Source: Notamacropus eugenii
Lineage: Eukaryota; Chordata; Mammalia; Diprotodontia; Macropodidae
Direction of reading: 5' to 3'
Length of the DNA: 64,000 nt
NCBI RefSeq assembly: GCF_028372415.1
Contig: NC_092872.1
Location: forward strand, 515,964,224-516,028,223
This document shows, one piece after another, positions 24,018-36,053 of the stretch (position 1 is its first letter; the number at the start of each line of letters is the position of its first letter). The notes under the pieces were generated by a model. That model had not been told where the DNA came from. It saw only the letters and a list, made by a program, of their open reading frames with translations, and made no database searches. The translations under genes and the position numbers were made by a program.

Positions 24018-24731
24018 ATGCTCCCAGAGTTTGAAAAAGGGTCTGAGAAACATCAAAATGAGACCCAGAATGGAAAACCAAGAGAGCAATTACGGGTACA
24101 CCTGCTTCAGGGGAGGTGGGGGGGGGGGGAACTGGGCCAATTTCTCGGGCTCATTATGTCTGATAGGAAACCAGATCAAGCAGTGGGAGGGCCCATCAAA
24201 AGGGAACCAGTGCCTCACTGCTATGCTTCAAAGAAGGTTATTTTTGTAAAACCAAAATGGAGTGAATGGAAAGAGACAGCCAGCTGGGGAGGCCTCAGCT
24301 CTGGATCTCGTCCTAGGTGGAGCCTGTCTATTCCCTCAACTCCCGAGAAGGTCTCAGCTTCAAACTCTGATTGGCGTGCCTTTGGTCGGGGTATCAATCT
24401 CTTTCCCCACCCACCCCCTCTCCAATACCTTCTGCCTGTCCCCTGGCCCACAGGGAATAGCCAAATGCCCACTGCCCCTTTTTTGCAGAGTCCAATTCTG
24501 GAGAGAACCCCACTGCAAGGCAAAAGCCAACCGGGGAGAGAATTATTCCATGCAACAAAGAGTAGAAAATTATCCTTGCTACAAGGTCAGAGTGTCAGTG
24601 GAACAAGCCTAGATCTTCTCTCTCACCCTTTCTCCCCTCCTTTTAATCTTTTCAGAGATAGAAAAGAAAAAGGAAAAAAAGGTGGCACAAGATTCAGGCT
24701 GTTAGCTATGTGGAATAAAAGAAATGCTTAG
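24018..24731 (+). other. 237-codon open frame antisense to BCAS4 intron 2
   Basis: Begins MLPEFEKGSEKHQNETQ and ends LAMWNKRNA in a region without recognised repeats. No domain, signal peptide or membrane helix is evident. The upstream G10 run makes the start region unstable. Probably a chance open frame, but it is the longest outside the CpG island. Confidence 0.2.
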
Positions 24732-24839
24732 AATGGTACAGCCAGGGACAGAGGAGGAGAAGGGGCTTCTTCAATCAGGTAGAAACCCTGTATTATGCTG
24801 GGAAATCCTGGGGAAAGCACCTTCAGTTTGGTAACTTAA

Positions 24840-25050
24840 AGGCAACGTGGTATACTAAGTGGGACTCGAAGAAAACCCAAGTTTGAGCCCCAGCTCAAAT
24901 TTCTGTGTCTGAGAGCAGGTAATTTTACATCCTTGAACCCTCCGGTTCCTCATCTGCAAAATAGAGACAATATTTGCATGATCTATTTTCATAATTGTTT
25001 TGAACAAAGTTCTTTGCCAAGTAAAGCTCATTTAAAAGTGAATTGTTTTT
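24840..25050 (+). mobile_element. MIR/THER-type SINE
   Basis: GAACCCTCCGGTTCCTCATC, CTTTGCCAAGTAAAGCTC. Confidence 0.65.
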
Positions 25051-25654
25051 ATTAAGGAAGACCCTATCCAGAGACTAAGAGGAGAAACAAAGGAATATTA
25101 TGATAGGAATTCCAAAGCTTCCCCTACGAATTCCCAGGGCCCAACCCCCCCCTCCCCCTGGGCAGCAGCACAAGCCCAATCTCCTTAGGCTACTGCGCTG
25201 CCATCTTCTCAAAGCCATCCTTCTGAAATCAGAGGTGTAGGCAATGGGTGCTGAGGTCGGATGGAGGCCCACCCCAGAGAAGCAAGGAGTATCCTCAGTG
25301 ATTCAGGGCCCCAGGAAGAAAAGCAAAACACACTTGACCCAAGAAACAGAAGCCCTGCCAAATGCAGCTGCTGGACTAAGGCCAGGGAGAACTTTTCTCC
25401 CTCTATTTACAGAGAGAAACAGCTCCCTGGAGAAAGGTGGGATTCAGGCTGCTGAGAGAGGACCCTCATCCGAAGCTGCTCCAGTGAAAATGGTGGGAGC
25501 CCTGAGAAGTAACGACTCCACAGATCACAAATGTTGGCAATTCTCACCAACCAGCCTACTCATTTCTACCTACCTATGGTCCCCCCTGGGTCCCCCTCCC
25601 CCCAACTAATGTTTCTATAGGTGAGACCATCTATTGATCTCTGCTACTTCTGGG

Positions 25655-25985
25655 ATGACATGACTCATTTCTAGTGCTATTTCCCTTATCACAGCCTTGT
25701 AGGGTAGGTAGGAAAAGTGTTGTTCTCATTTTAAACATGAGGAAACAGAACGAGAAAAGTGAAGGGGCTGACCTGAGGGACACAAGCGGCAGACCTGTTA
25801 TTAGAACGCAAGACTCCTGACCACAAATCCAGGGTTCTGGCCAATAAATAAAGCTGAAAAGGAAGCCCTTACATGTGCATAACCCTTTGCAGCTTATACA
25901 GTATCACCTTAACCTTACAGTTTATAAATACTTTCACACATGTTACCTTCAACAACCCCTAAATTATGGCCAAATGAAATTGTTC
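25655..25985 (-). mobile_element. Antisense MIR/THER SINE fragments
   Basis: 25655-25860 (AACATGAGGAAACAGAACG), 25865-25985 (CACATGTTACCTTCAACAAC). Confidence 0.6.
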
Positions 25986-25999
25986 GGTTTTTTTTAATT

Positions 26000-26590
26000 G
26001 CTTCTGCATTTTTCCTACCTCTATACCTTTGCCAGCGCTGTTCCTATACTTGGAGTATCTTCTCTACCATCTCTCCCTGATGGTGTCTGCTCTTATTAAG
26101 ATGCACATGCTACTCTGTCATTTCAATTTAATTCAAGAGAACAGATATTTAATGTGTATGCAGAGAACTACTATACTTGAGAAAGATAAGACAGAGTCCT
26201 TGCCTTAAGGGAGTTTATCCAGGTGGAACTGACATAAATATAAATAGCTGATATATATTATCTGACATCTTACATGAAATCTCCCCTGATCTCCCAGTCA
26301 GGTGCAATCTCTTTGCCTCCTTTAATCTCCTAGGACTTTGTGGTCTTCTTATATTCCTCATCTTCTTATCAGAGTTAAAATCAGGGGGCATGTCTGGTTA
26401 TCTGCCCATTTTCACATGGTCCATAAGCTAAGAATTGTTTTTATATATACAAATAAATTACATTACTTTACCTAGATCTATGTCTTTACTCCCCTATTTG
26501 ACTAAGCCTCTTGAGGTCAGGAACCATCTTCTTCCTTGTTTCTCTGTTTCCCTTAGCAACTAACACAAGGCTTTTGTATATAAGTCACAA
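26000..26590 (+). mobile_element. L2 3' end split by another LINE fragment
   Basis: L2-like sequence with TTTGCCAGCGCTGTTCC and TTGAGGTCAGGAACCATC; a fragment at 26115-26240 (AGAGTCCTTGCCTTAAGG) interrupts it. Confidence 0.6.
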
Positions 26591-26759
26591 ATGTTTGGGG
26601 AATGGGATCAGATTCACCGAGCTGGTCACACAACAGCAGGCGGGATGCACTTTGTCATTTTATCCAGACATCGCAGAGTTCTGGGTATGTGACTCTGGCT
26701 ATGTTCATGAGCATTAGGTATCACATAGGATACAAAGTGATAAAAAAATTAAATTACAT

Positions 26760-26970
26760 ACGGTGGCAGAGTGTGAAGAACATGACTTGGAGTCAGGAGG
26801 CCTGTATTTAGATCTCAGCTGTAGGGCCCTAAGCAAGGAATGTATCTTCTCTGGGCCTGCCTGTTTTTACATATATTACATGGGGAATTAGAATACTTAC
26901 ACTATCTACCACACAGAGTAGTGCAGGATTGTTATGGAGAAAGCATTTGGAAAACCTTAAAGCTTTATAG
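26760..26970 (+). mobile_element. MIR/THER-type SINE
   Basis: CTTGGAGTCAGGAGGCCTG and TTTGGAAAACCTTAAAGC. Confidence 0.75.
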
Positions 26971-27469
26971 AAACATGAACTAGGAAAGATGCATTTCTGT
27001 CTCCAGCCTCTGAATTGAGATGATGCTTCTAGCACCTAGCAGTGATTGTTATCATCCACCTATGTAGGTGACCACTGATACTTCCTATAGCAAGAAGCCT
27101 TGAAACTCTGCAGGAGGGGTTCACTGGGTCACCTCTATGAAATCTGACTCCTAACTCCTGCCTGAGTCCATTCTGAACAGGACTACTGAAGTCTAAGGCT
27201 TCAGCCCTCCCAGAAGATAGTGACCATTGCTGCAGAACTGTCAGAGCCCCAAAAGCATCAGCCATGAAGAATGGTAATGATGATCCCTCATAATGCATCA
27301 CTGAAAAAATACTCTGAAGACCGGGTGGAAAGTCTCTAAAATCTAAGCTTTCAGAGTCCCCAGTTGTCCAGATCATGTTCTGAGCCCCTCCCCATCTAGC
27401 AGGGATGCAGAGCTAAAGGATGTTGGGATGGGAAAAGGAGATCCTTTGAGAACATGACCAGGAAAATAA

Positions 27470-27760
27470 TCGAATACTAAAATCATAGAGTTACGAAGGT
27501 TCTCAGAGTTCAAATATGAGAGCTGGGAGGGTCCTCAGAACATAGAAAGTCAGCTGGGAAAGACTTCAAAAGAAAGAATGTCTGGGAGAGATATGACAGC
27601 ATAGAATGTCAGAACTGGGAGGAGCTTTGGAACACAAAATGTCAGAGCTGGGAGGAGCCCTGGAACACAGAATGGCAGAGCTGGGAGAGACCTTGGAACA
27701 TAGAAAATCAGAGCTAGGAGAGACCTTAGAACACAGATTATCTGAGGAAGAGAACATGGA
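27470..27760 (+). repeat. 33-bp minisatellite derived from a SINE/CR1-type end
   Basis: About seven units of the type GAACACAGAATGTCAGAGCT plus GGGAGGAGCCCTG. The central units are exactly 33 bp and translate as MSELGGALEHK repeats, an artefact of the period. An antisense SINE fragment continues to about 27930. Confidence 0.85.
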
Positions 27761-28354
27761 AATTAGAAGGGTGAATATCGAAAGGGCCTTAGGGACCATC
27801 AAGTCGAACTGTCTTACTTTACAAAGAAGGAAACTGAGACCTAAGAAAGAGAAATTGGCTTTTCAAGGTCACACAGAAAATGAGTGATAGTCTGACACCA
27901 GACCAGAGTACAGATCTGACTTCCATTAAAATCCTCCAGGAACCAACCTTTGCAGCTCAAAGTCAATTCCTTCATGGGACAAACACAACCCTCATACAGC
28001 CATGAGGTTTCTCAAGCTGCCTTTGTATTAACAAAAGAGGGTAGACATCAGTCAGGTGGGGGCCTGAGAGAGCAAACAGGCGCGAGGCAGAATATTGCCC
28101 ACAAGGACACCTCCCCTGGGCCTCTGTATGCTGAAGCCCTTTGAGGCTTCCTAGATGTTTGTACAGTGAGCTGCTGGAACCAGAGGAGAGTTAAATATAG
28201 TATTTCCATCCCCACTGTACATCTTCCTGCAGAGGTGCCCGAGAGTGCCACCTTGTGGCTTGGTCTGCGATCCTCTGTGTAATAAGACCATCTCAGGGGA
28301 AGAGACTTATCAAGATGGCCGCCTCAGGAAATACTTGGGGGGGGTAAGAGTGGG

Positions 28355-28402
28355 GAGTGTGTGTGTGTGTGTGTGTGCGTGTGTGCGTGTGTGTATGTGT
28401 GT
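28355..28402 (+). repeat. TG microsatellite
   Basis: TG repeats with CG and TATG interruptions, 140 bp downstream (in transcript sense) of BCAS4 exon 2. Confidence 0.95.
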
Positions 28403-28537
28403 TCCCTCTCCACTGCTGGCTGCTGCCCCACTCGTCTGGTTGCTAAATCACTAGCAACATGGCCTCCCTAGAAAGCTCCCGGAAGGAGTTTTCTGGCCTG
28501 GGCCTGAGCTGAGCCCTTCAGGCAGAGAAGCACCTAC

Positions 28538-28609
28538 CATGTCAGTCAGGCCACAGAACTCCTCCAGCCTGAGGAGCATGTCTTCAATGGTGGCTTCCAC
28601 GTCCTTTAC
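28538..28609 (-). CDS. BCAS4: BCAS4 exon 2
   Basis: 24 codons between a TTTGCAG acceptor and a GTAGGT donor, phase 0 on both sides. The peptide runs VKDVEATIEDMLLRL then EEFCGLTDM, the same length as the human exon and closely similar. This is the start of the amphipathic helical region expected to form a coiled coil. It is 21 kb downstream of exon 1 across a repeat-filled intron. Confidence 0.93.
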
Positions 28610-28724
28610 CTGCAAAGGAAAGAACAGCCCAGGGGATTAGGTTTACTGGGCAGAAGGAAGACAAAAAATCCATTTAGAAAAAAAAAATTACTTTTTTTTT
28701 TTAAAGGAAAGTGATATAAGGATG

Positions 28725-28945
28725 AGTCAGTAGGGTAAAGAATAACAGGATTTTGGATCAAAGACCTGAGTTCAAATCCTCAGTTTTGCTTAATTCCAGT
28801 GTGACCTTGGGTGATTCATTTTGCCTTTGGCTCCCTCCTTTGTGAAATAAGGGAGTTAGACCAAATAATCTCTACAATTTCTTTCCAGATTGGACATTTC
28901 TGTCCTCTAAAAGCTCTTCCAGCTCTAAATTCAGTCATCCTTTTT
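28725..28945 (+). mobile_element. MIR/THER-type SINE
   Basis: GACCTGAGTTCAAATCC and AAAGCTCTTCCAGCTCTAAA, 120 bp upstream (in transcript sense) of exon 2. Confidence 0.8.
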
Positions 28946-29084
28946 GTCTTGTTTTTTTAAACAACCAAATGATAAGGCAGGTCTAGAGAGAGGAAAAACA
29001 AAAGACAGATCGGGAACCGTTGCTAGATTAATTCATATAATAATAATGATGATAGATAACAATAATTACGTCTCTAATTGTATT

Positions 29085-29360
29085 TTGTTTGTAAGCTTCA
29101 GACTCACATAGCACTTTCCTCAAGAAAACCTTGAGTGCAAATATTATTGTCCCTATTTTCAGATGAAGAAACTGAAGCTCAGAGAGGAGTGATTCACCCA
29201 AGATCACATGCCCAGTAAGCGGCAGAGTTGAAATGAATCCTAGTGTCTGCACGCAGGGCCAGAAGGGAGAAATAACTTGCCTAAGGTCACACTGCTAGCT
29301 GAAACTCCAACATCTCCTGTTGCTTTCTAGAGATGGCTCTAGAACTCAGCCACTGGGAGA
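29085..29360 (-). mobile_element. Antisense MIR/THER SINE plus fragment
   Basis: GATGAAGAAACTGAAGCTCA, AAGATCACATGCCCAGTAAG; a second partial copy follows from 29265. Confidence 0.75.
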
Positions 29361-30594
29361 TACTAAGATTTCTGTAGGTAGCCATCCTCCTCCACCCCCA
29401 GCCCCAACCTGTGGAAAATTTCCACTTTTTCCCATCCATCTTTCCATGGGGAATTGATACTACTCACATTTATACATCTGGGTACTTTCAGACCAAAGGC
29501 TAGTGGTATAAAGACAGAAAAAAAAAGCCCTCTGCTCAGAAACATCTTTAGGGCTGGAATATAAATAGTACAAAGTGAATGTAAAACTCTAAAAACTCTG
29601 TCACAGCTGGAGTTATTTTTGTGGGTAAATCGGGTGGGGGGAAGAAATAAAAACTGTGCACCATATTGATGGTTCCAGGGGAAGTGGAAAATGTGCAGGA
29701 AACACTCTTCTCCCCACCCCTCACCCCCAACAAAGCAAAATAAAAACAAAACACAATTGACACAGAGAAAAGTGTTTTCAAAACATTGACAAAAGCTGCC
29801 TAATCAGTGGCCAGGGTAGCAGAAAGGCCAGGCTAGTTCCTTCCATTCATCCATGGAAAGCCAGGTGAGATGTAAAGGCTTCACTGAGGACCCACGAGAA
29901 ATCTAAACATTCTCTACAGAGAACTTGCTCAAGCCCAAGGAGGCTGAAGGTGAGCTAAATTTCTGTTCTGGGAAAGTCAGCTAGACAACATCGGCAGTCT
30001 GAGCCTCAGTCTCCACATCTGCCAAATGAGGTAGGCACTAGATGATGTCCAGTGTCCCTTCTGGCTCTGTTTATGAGTCTATGAATAAAACATAACAAGG
30101 AAGGCAGATCTCTGTGTCCCACCTCATCCCCCAAAGAGACAGAAAATCATACAACACATTCAAAAGCCACACAGAAATAAATGACTTTTAGAACATCTAC
30201 ATCGCAGGTGACAAAACAAATATGTTGCCTGCAATACCCTTTGTGTAGAGAAACCATTAAAACATCACTGGAAAATATTTAATAAAATGAGTAAAAATGC
30301 AATAAAACATAGATAACATTACATTTTTTCAAATATGTGGCCCCTAGGGATCCTACGTACTGACACCTCCTGTCTAACCATTGTTTCCTTTCATTAGTGC
30401 ACATAACTATGCAGATAAGGTCAACCAAACTATGTTTTCCTCTGAAATATATTCTCTAATATAGCCTTGGAATAAGATAGCCACATTGTCCAAGCCACAC
30501 ATATTTTTAATCAGCCTGCTATCTTCATCATAAGCAGGAGAAAATGGATGATTTCAGTGTTCACTCAACTTGGGAGATCCAGTGTCTAATTTTA

Positions 30595-31270
30595 ATATGA
30601 ATAACAACAGAATTTATTTACAGCTGTTATCTTACTGGATTACTTGCTATATATCATCTAGTTCTACCCTCTTCATTTTACACATGAAGACACTGAAGCC
30701 CAGGGGGGTTAAGTGACTTGCCCAAGGTCACACAGAAGTAAGAGGTACCATTTGAATCCAGGTCCTTAACTCTACCCTATATTATAATGTCTTCCCAAAT
30801 AGGGACTACTATCCCCATCTTATAGATAAGAAAACTGAGGCTTAGAGAGGATCCATTCAATTCAACATTTAGTTGAATTAATAATGAATAACCAATGTGT
30901 GCATCATTAAGTACTGAGGATACAGAGACAAAAAAATGAAATAGACCCTGCTCTCTAAGAGGTTACATTCTACTGGGAAGATACAATGTATATATAGGTA
31001 AATAAATACAAAGTATATATAACAGAGTACAAAGTAACTCTGAGACCTCCAGATTCTATCAATTGAGGAGAACAGAGATCTATAGGGCAGCTAATAAATG
31101 GCAGAGCCAGGTTTGTCTCAGATCATCACTCCTTCCACAACAACCATGACATTTGTCAAGGCTGTTCTTAGAAGTCAAGGCTTCAGTTTCCTCATTTATA
31201 AAATAAAGGGGCTGGGATCCACTAGATGATTTTTTAAAGTTCTTTCCAGCATTGATATTCTCTGAGTCTA
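30595..31270. mobile_element. Cluster of MIR/THER and L2-like fragments
   Basis: Antisense SINE 30595-30780 (AAGTGACTTGCCCAAGGTC), antisense fragment to 30860, L2-like 30863-30990, plus SINE end 31160-31270 (GTTTCCTCATTTATAAAAT). Confidence 0.65.
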
Positions 31271-31409
31271 CCTCTCATGAGATACAAAATGAGTATTTTT
31301 CTTTCTGTTTATGAACAATGAATTTCAACCTATTTTTCACATTTCCCCTTCTCCACAGGGGCAAGAGCACAGCCTTTCACACTAAACACAGTCAGAAATT
31401 TGGTGTAAC

Positions 31410-31600
31410 AGCCATGTCCAGTCCATGGGACAGGACAACTGGCCCTAGAGTCCGGAGGAACCTTGTTCTAGTTCTTGCTGTGCTCCTGGATCATTCTATG
31501 GCCTTGAGCAAGTCATCAACCATCTCTGTTCTTTGGTTTCCCCTGTCTGTGAAACAGGAAGGTCAGTCTCTACATACTCTTACTTTGTAAGGATGTCACT
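31410..31600 (+). mobile_element. MIR/THER-type SINE
   Basis: GAGCAAGTCATCAACCATC, GGTTTCCCCTGTCTGTGAAA. Confidence 0.6.
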
Positions 31601-31659
31601 AGTGGTGAACAACATAGCCAAAGAGATTGTGAGCTCTTTTAGAGAAAAGATTAAAGGTT

Positions 31660-32600
31660 TTCTTTTTTCTTTCTTTTTTTTTTTTTAATTCTGAGCTTAT
31701 ACCACATCATACCTATAAGAATGGCAAACATGATAGAACAGGAAAATTATAAATGTTGGAGAGGATGTGGGAGACTTGGAACATTAATTCATTGTTGGTG
31801 GAGTTGTGAGCTCATTCAACCATTCTGGAGAGCAGTTTGAAACTATGCCCAAAGGGCTACAAAAATGTGCATACCCTTTGACCCAGCAATATCACTACTA
31901 GGACTGTATCCCAAGAGATCATAAAAATGGGAAAGGGTCCCACATGTACAAAAATATTTATAGCAGCACTCTTTGTAGTTGCCCAAAACTGGAAATCAAG
32001 GGGATGCCCATCAATTGGGGAATGGCTGAATAAATTATGGTATATGAATGTAATGGAGTACTATTGTGCCATAAGAAATGATGAACAAGTAGACTTCAGA
32101 GAAGCCTGGAAAGACTTATATGATCTGATGCTGAGTGCAAGGAGCAGAACCAGGAGAACTTTGTGCACAGCAATGACCACAGTGTGCAAGAGTTTTTTCT
32201 GGTAGACTTGGAACTTAGTAATAATGCAAGAACTTAAAAAAAAAATTCCCAATGGTTTTCTAAGGCAATATGCCTTCCACACTCAAAGAAAGAACTATGG
32301 AATTCATTTGCAGAATGTAGCAGATCATGTTTGTGTGTATGTGTGTGTGTGTGTGTGTGTGTATTATGTTTTGATTTGTTATATGATTTCTTCCATTTAT
32401 TTTAGTTCGTCTACACAGCATGACTATAGTGAAAACGTATTCAATAGGAAAGTATATGTAGATCCTATATAGAATTGTATACCGTCTTGGGGAGGGAGGG
32501 GGGCTGGAGGGTAGGTGGAGGGGGTAAAAATCTAAGTTTTGTGGTAGTGATTGTAGAACATTAAAATAAATAAGTAAATTTAAAAAAAAGAAAAAAAAAT
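31660..32600 (+). mobile_element. L1 3' end, relatively well preserved
   Basis: ORF2 C-terminus in a 92-codon open frame at 31927-32205: AALFVVAQNWKSRGCPSIGEW, then WYMNVMEYYCAIRNDEQVDF. A GT microsatellite (32331-32363) lies in the 3' UTR. It ends in an A-rich tail near 32600. The best preserved L1 piece in the window. Confidence 0.9.
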
Positions 32601-32739
32601 CTGAGTTTAAACACCAAAAAGGAGCATTCCAAAATACATAGAACACAAAAGGAGTTTATATAAGAAACTGACTCCATTTCATGCCACTTGCTTTTAAATA
32701 TATATACATAACATATACATATATAATAAATTTCATACA

Positions 32740-33450
32740 TTACTTTCTTTTTAAAATATTTTTTCCCTGATTACATGTAAAACAATCTTAACATTCATTT
32801 AAAAAATTTTAATTACAAATTCTCTCCCTCCATCCCTCTTCTCTTCTCTCTGAAACAGTAAGCAAATTGATATAGGTTATACAAGTGCAATCATGCAAAA
32901 CATACTTCCATATTAGTCACATACATTACTTTCAAAACTACCTTGTTATTCTGTACTTCCTTCTGAACTTCTTTCTTTTCTCCCAGTGCATTTTAAAAAC
33001 TGTTTCAATAGCCCTCTCTTTTTTTTGGACATCACTGTTGCTAATCCCTCACTTTCAATTAAAAATAGAGAAAAAGAAAAACATGTAACAAATAAACACA
33101 AATAAAATTAATCCATATAGTGATCATAACCAAAAACATATGCCTCTTTCTGCACCATAAGTCTATCACCTGTCAGGAGAAGGGTAATATGTTTCATCAT
33201 AGGTCCTCTGGAGGGGTCATTTTATTAATCTGACTTCTTAAGTCTTTCAAAATTATTTTTCTTTACAATATTGTTGTTATATAAATTGTTCTCCCTGTTC
33301 TATTCACTTCATCCTGCATCAGTTCATACTACATAACAATTTTTTAAAGCCATCTCTTTCGTTATTTCTTACAGCATAATAAATTCCATTACATTCATAC
33401 CTCACCATTTGTTCAGCCATCCCCCAATTGGTTGGCACCTCTCTTAGATT
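32740..33450 (-). mobile_element. L1 3' end, tail to tail with the previous L1
   Basis: The minus strand reads CCAATTGGGGGATGGCTGAA and continues through a standard 3' UTR to 32740. The two L1 tails face each other across about 140 bp of AT-rich sequence. Confidence 0.8.
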
Positions 33451-33639
33451 CTAATTCTGAAGGGTTTTTTTCTTCCTTTTAATTCCCCTCTTCTTTAATT
33501 CCAGAAGCTAGTTTTCCTTGTGAATACACCCTAGGAGTTATCCTTCCTCTTAACATCCTTTCTCCCTCTTCCATATATTCCCCATCTCCTCAGGATTGGA
33601 GGTTTTCAATGACCACTTGTCAGGATGTCGTTGAAGAGA

Positions 33640-34490
33640 CTCCTGCTGAGAAACAGATCAGTCAAAGTGACAGCTTCTCATGCTTCCTCATCCCATATAT
33701 CCAATCAGTTACCAAATCTTGCCATTTCTACTTTCACATTTCTCACATCTGACTCCTCTCCACTCATACATTTACCATCTTAGCTCAGCTCCTCATCACC
33801 AATCCCTCCCCTAGTTTATTGTAATAACTTCTAATTGGACTCTCTGCCTGAAGTTTCTCACCATTCCACTTCATCCTGCACACCAGGGTCAAAGAAATTT
33901 TACTTAAGCACAGATCTTACCATGAGACTCCTCAACTCAGTCATCTCCAGTGGTTTCCTAATGTCTCTAGGATAAATTATAACCTCCTCTCTTTAGCATC
34001 TAAAGCCCTATACAACCTGACCCCAACCTAAGTTTCCAGTTTCTTTGGGCATTACTTCCCCTCCCTTATTCTGCAATGTAGCCAGAAAGGCCTTCTCTCT
34101 GTTCCTCACTCCATTTCCCATCTCTGTGTCCTTTCTGTGGCCATCCCACATTCCTGGAAAGCTCTTCCTCCTTATCTCCCCCTTATAGACTCCTTCTCTT
34201 CCTTTACAATGAAGTCCAGGCACCATCTTGTACCTTCCTGATTCCCCCAACTACATCCTCCCTTCAACTTCCTTGTATTTAACTACTTTGTATAACTTTA
34301 ATTTATTTGCTTTGTATTTAAGCTACATACATACATATTAATATGTACTTATCTCCTTCATTAAAATGCATGTTCATTGAGAGTAAGGATTGTTTATTCC
34401 TGGTACTTGCATCCCCAGCACTGGTATAGTGCCTGGCACATAGAAGGTACTTCATAAAAATTTGCTGATTGATTGCTGAACACTGTCCTA
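33640..34490 (+). mobile_element. L2 LINE 3' end
   Basis: Long L2 3' segment, ending AGTGCCTGGCACATAGAAGG and TTGCTGATTGATTG. Confidence 0.75.
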
Positions 34491-34512
34491 CATGTAGGAG
34501 GATACAAAGAGT

Positions 34513-34670
34513 AGCTAGGGTCAGAAATTACCTTAAGGGTCATCTAATCTAAGACCTTCCTTTTATGAATGAGGAAACTGAGGTGCAGAGAGGTAAGCTC
34601 ACATGCCTAAGGTCACACATCTAGAACAGCAGAACTAGGGCTGGAATTCATGTCTTCTAATTCCAACAAA
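34513..34670 (-). mobile_element. MIR/THER-type SINE
   Basis: GAATGAGGAAACTGAGGTGC, then CTAAGGTCACACATC. Confidence 0.75.
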
Positions 34671-34967
34671 AGCACCAAAACAAGAGAGTACATCCAGGAT
34701 ACAGAGAATTATCCAGTTTTGCTGAAATGTAGTAAATGGAGGGAAGCAATATGAGATAGCAAATGTATGGGGATTCCAGGTAGTCAAGATCCTTGAATGC
34801 AAGTCAGAAGCTGAATTTTATTTGAGAGACTGAGACACTGAGGATTTAAAAAAAAAACCAGAATTATATAGATCTATGTAGGAGAAAGCTTATTCTGGCA
34901 GCAATATGAGTGGAAATTGAAGGCAAGGTGAAAGAGGGTACAGATTAGAGATGGGAAGGCCTTTAAA

Positions 34968-35085
34968 TTTAATATATTCTATTTTTTCTCCAATTACATG
35001 TTAAAATAATTTTTTGACTTTTTAAAAATAGTTTTGAGTTCCAAATTCTATCCTTCTCTCCATCTCCTCCCCCACTATGCGACAT
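34968..35085 (-). mobile_element. Short L1 3' UTR fragment
   Basis: TCTCCAATTACATGTTAAAA and GAGTTCCAAATTCTATCC are the antisense L1 3' terminus. It runs into the AT-rich tract. Confidence 0.65.
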
Positions 35086-35144
35086 ATAGATTATATAATA
35101 TAATAATATATATATATATAATATTATATAATATATTATACAAT
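35085..35144 (+). repeat. AT-rich palindromic tract, left part
   Basis: Almost pure A/T with TATATATA and ATTATATAATATATTATA, capable of hairpin or cruciform formation. It continues at 35410 after the inserted copy. Confidence 0.9.
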
Positions 35145-35409
35145 ACATGTACTGGCTCTCTGAACCTGATAAGTCACTTAACCTCCCAGAGGCTAGATGT
35201 ATCCCACAGGCTTACAAAATTCCTAGGTCCAGCCTGAAGCATATGAAAATGTAATTGGGAACTGTGTAACTCACAGGAATCCATTTTTATTTGAGTCTGG
35301 CACTATCACTTTAGGCAGCTCTCTTGGGTTTTAAGTTGCTGAGGGAGTGCAGAGCTGCTTTGGCAGAGGGAGTTTCCTTATCTGAGAGTTTCCTATACCA
35401 GTGAGGTCA
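35145..35409 (+). repeat. 265-bp inverted repeat, copy A
   Basis: Reverse complement of 37687-37951 with about ten mismatches and no indel by eye. Both edges fall abruptly into AT-rich sequence. Copy A lacks both ends of the SINE it contains part of, so it is best read as a copy of the other arm rather than a separate SINE insertion. Confidence 0.93.
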
Positions 35410-35530
35410 ATATAATACAATACAAATATAAATATAATATAATATATTATATAATATATATAGTAATACATATTATATATATAATTTAATATAAATATAG
35501 ATTATACAATCAGATATAGATTATATAAAG
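35410..35530 (+). repeat. AT-rich palindromic tract, right part
   Basis: ATAATATATTATATAATATA and similar, with a repeated AGATTATA motif also present at the left part. Confidence 0.9.
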
Positions 35531-35714
35531 AAAGCCGTTAAAGAGGCTACTGCAATAGTCCAGGGAAGTGGTAATGGGAACCTGAACTAGGGTGGTAGCG
35601 TGAGAATTAAAAAATAGGGTACATATTAAGAGATGGAATCATCAGGATCCAGGAAGTGATTGGATGGCAGAGAAGAGGAAAGGGAAAATCAGAGATTATC
35701 CTGAGAGGAAGTCT

Positions 35715-35996
35715 TGCTTAGTAGATATGGACTGAATTCTGACTCAGAAAAATCTGGGTTCACATTCCATTTCAGATCCATTAGCTGTGTGACCATAAGT
35801 GACTTAATCTCTCTGAGCTTCATCTGTAAAAGAGTCAATAATATCTGGTGAATCTACCTCAAAGGGTTGTTATAAAGCACAACTGAGATTTATACAGATA
35901 TGTGTGTATGTATGTGGGTATATATGTATATACACACATATTTATTTGTACACACATATATGTGTGTATGTGTGTGTGTATGTGTGTATGTGTGTA

Positions 35997-36053
<57 letters not shown>

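Larger units (their letters stand above)
22951..28537 (-). other. BCAS4: BCAS4 intron 2
   Basis: A 5.59-kb phase-0 intron. It contains MIR/THER SINEs, an L2 split by another repeat (26000-26590), a 33-bp minisatellite (27470-27760), a TG repeat (28355-28402) and a largely non-repetitive stretch at 23800-24830 with an unusually long antisense open frame. Confidence 0.8.

Noticed and set aside
27606..27887. Open frame with MSELGGALEHK repeats, resembling a repeat protein
   Set aside because: The 33-bp period is divisible by three, so a minisatellite gives an apparent repeat protein; the unit is a SINE/CR1 tail sequence found elsewhere in both orientations.
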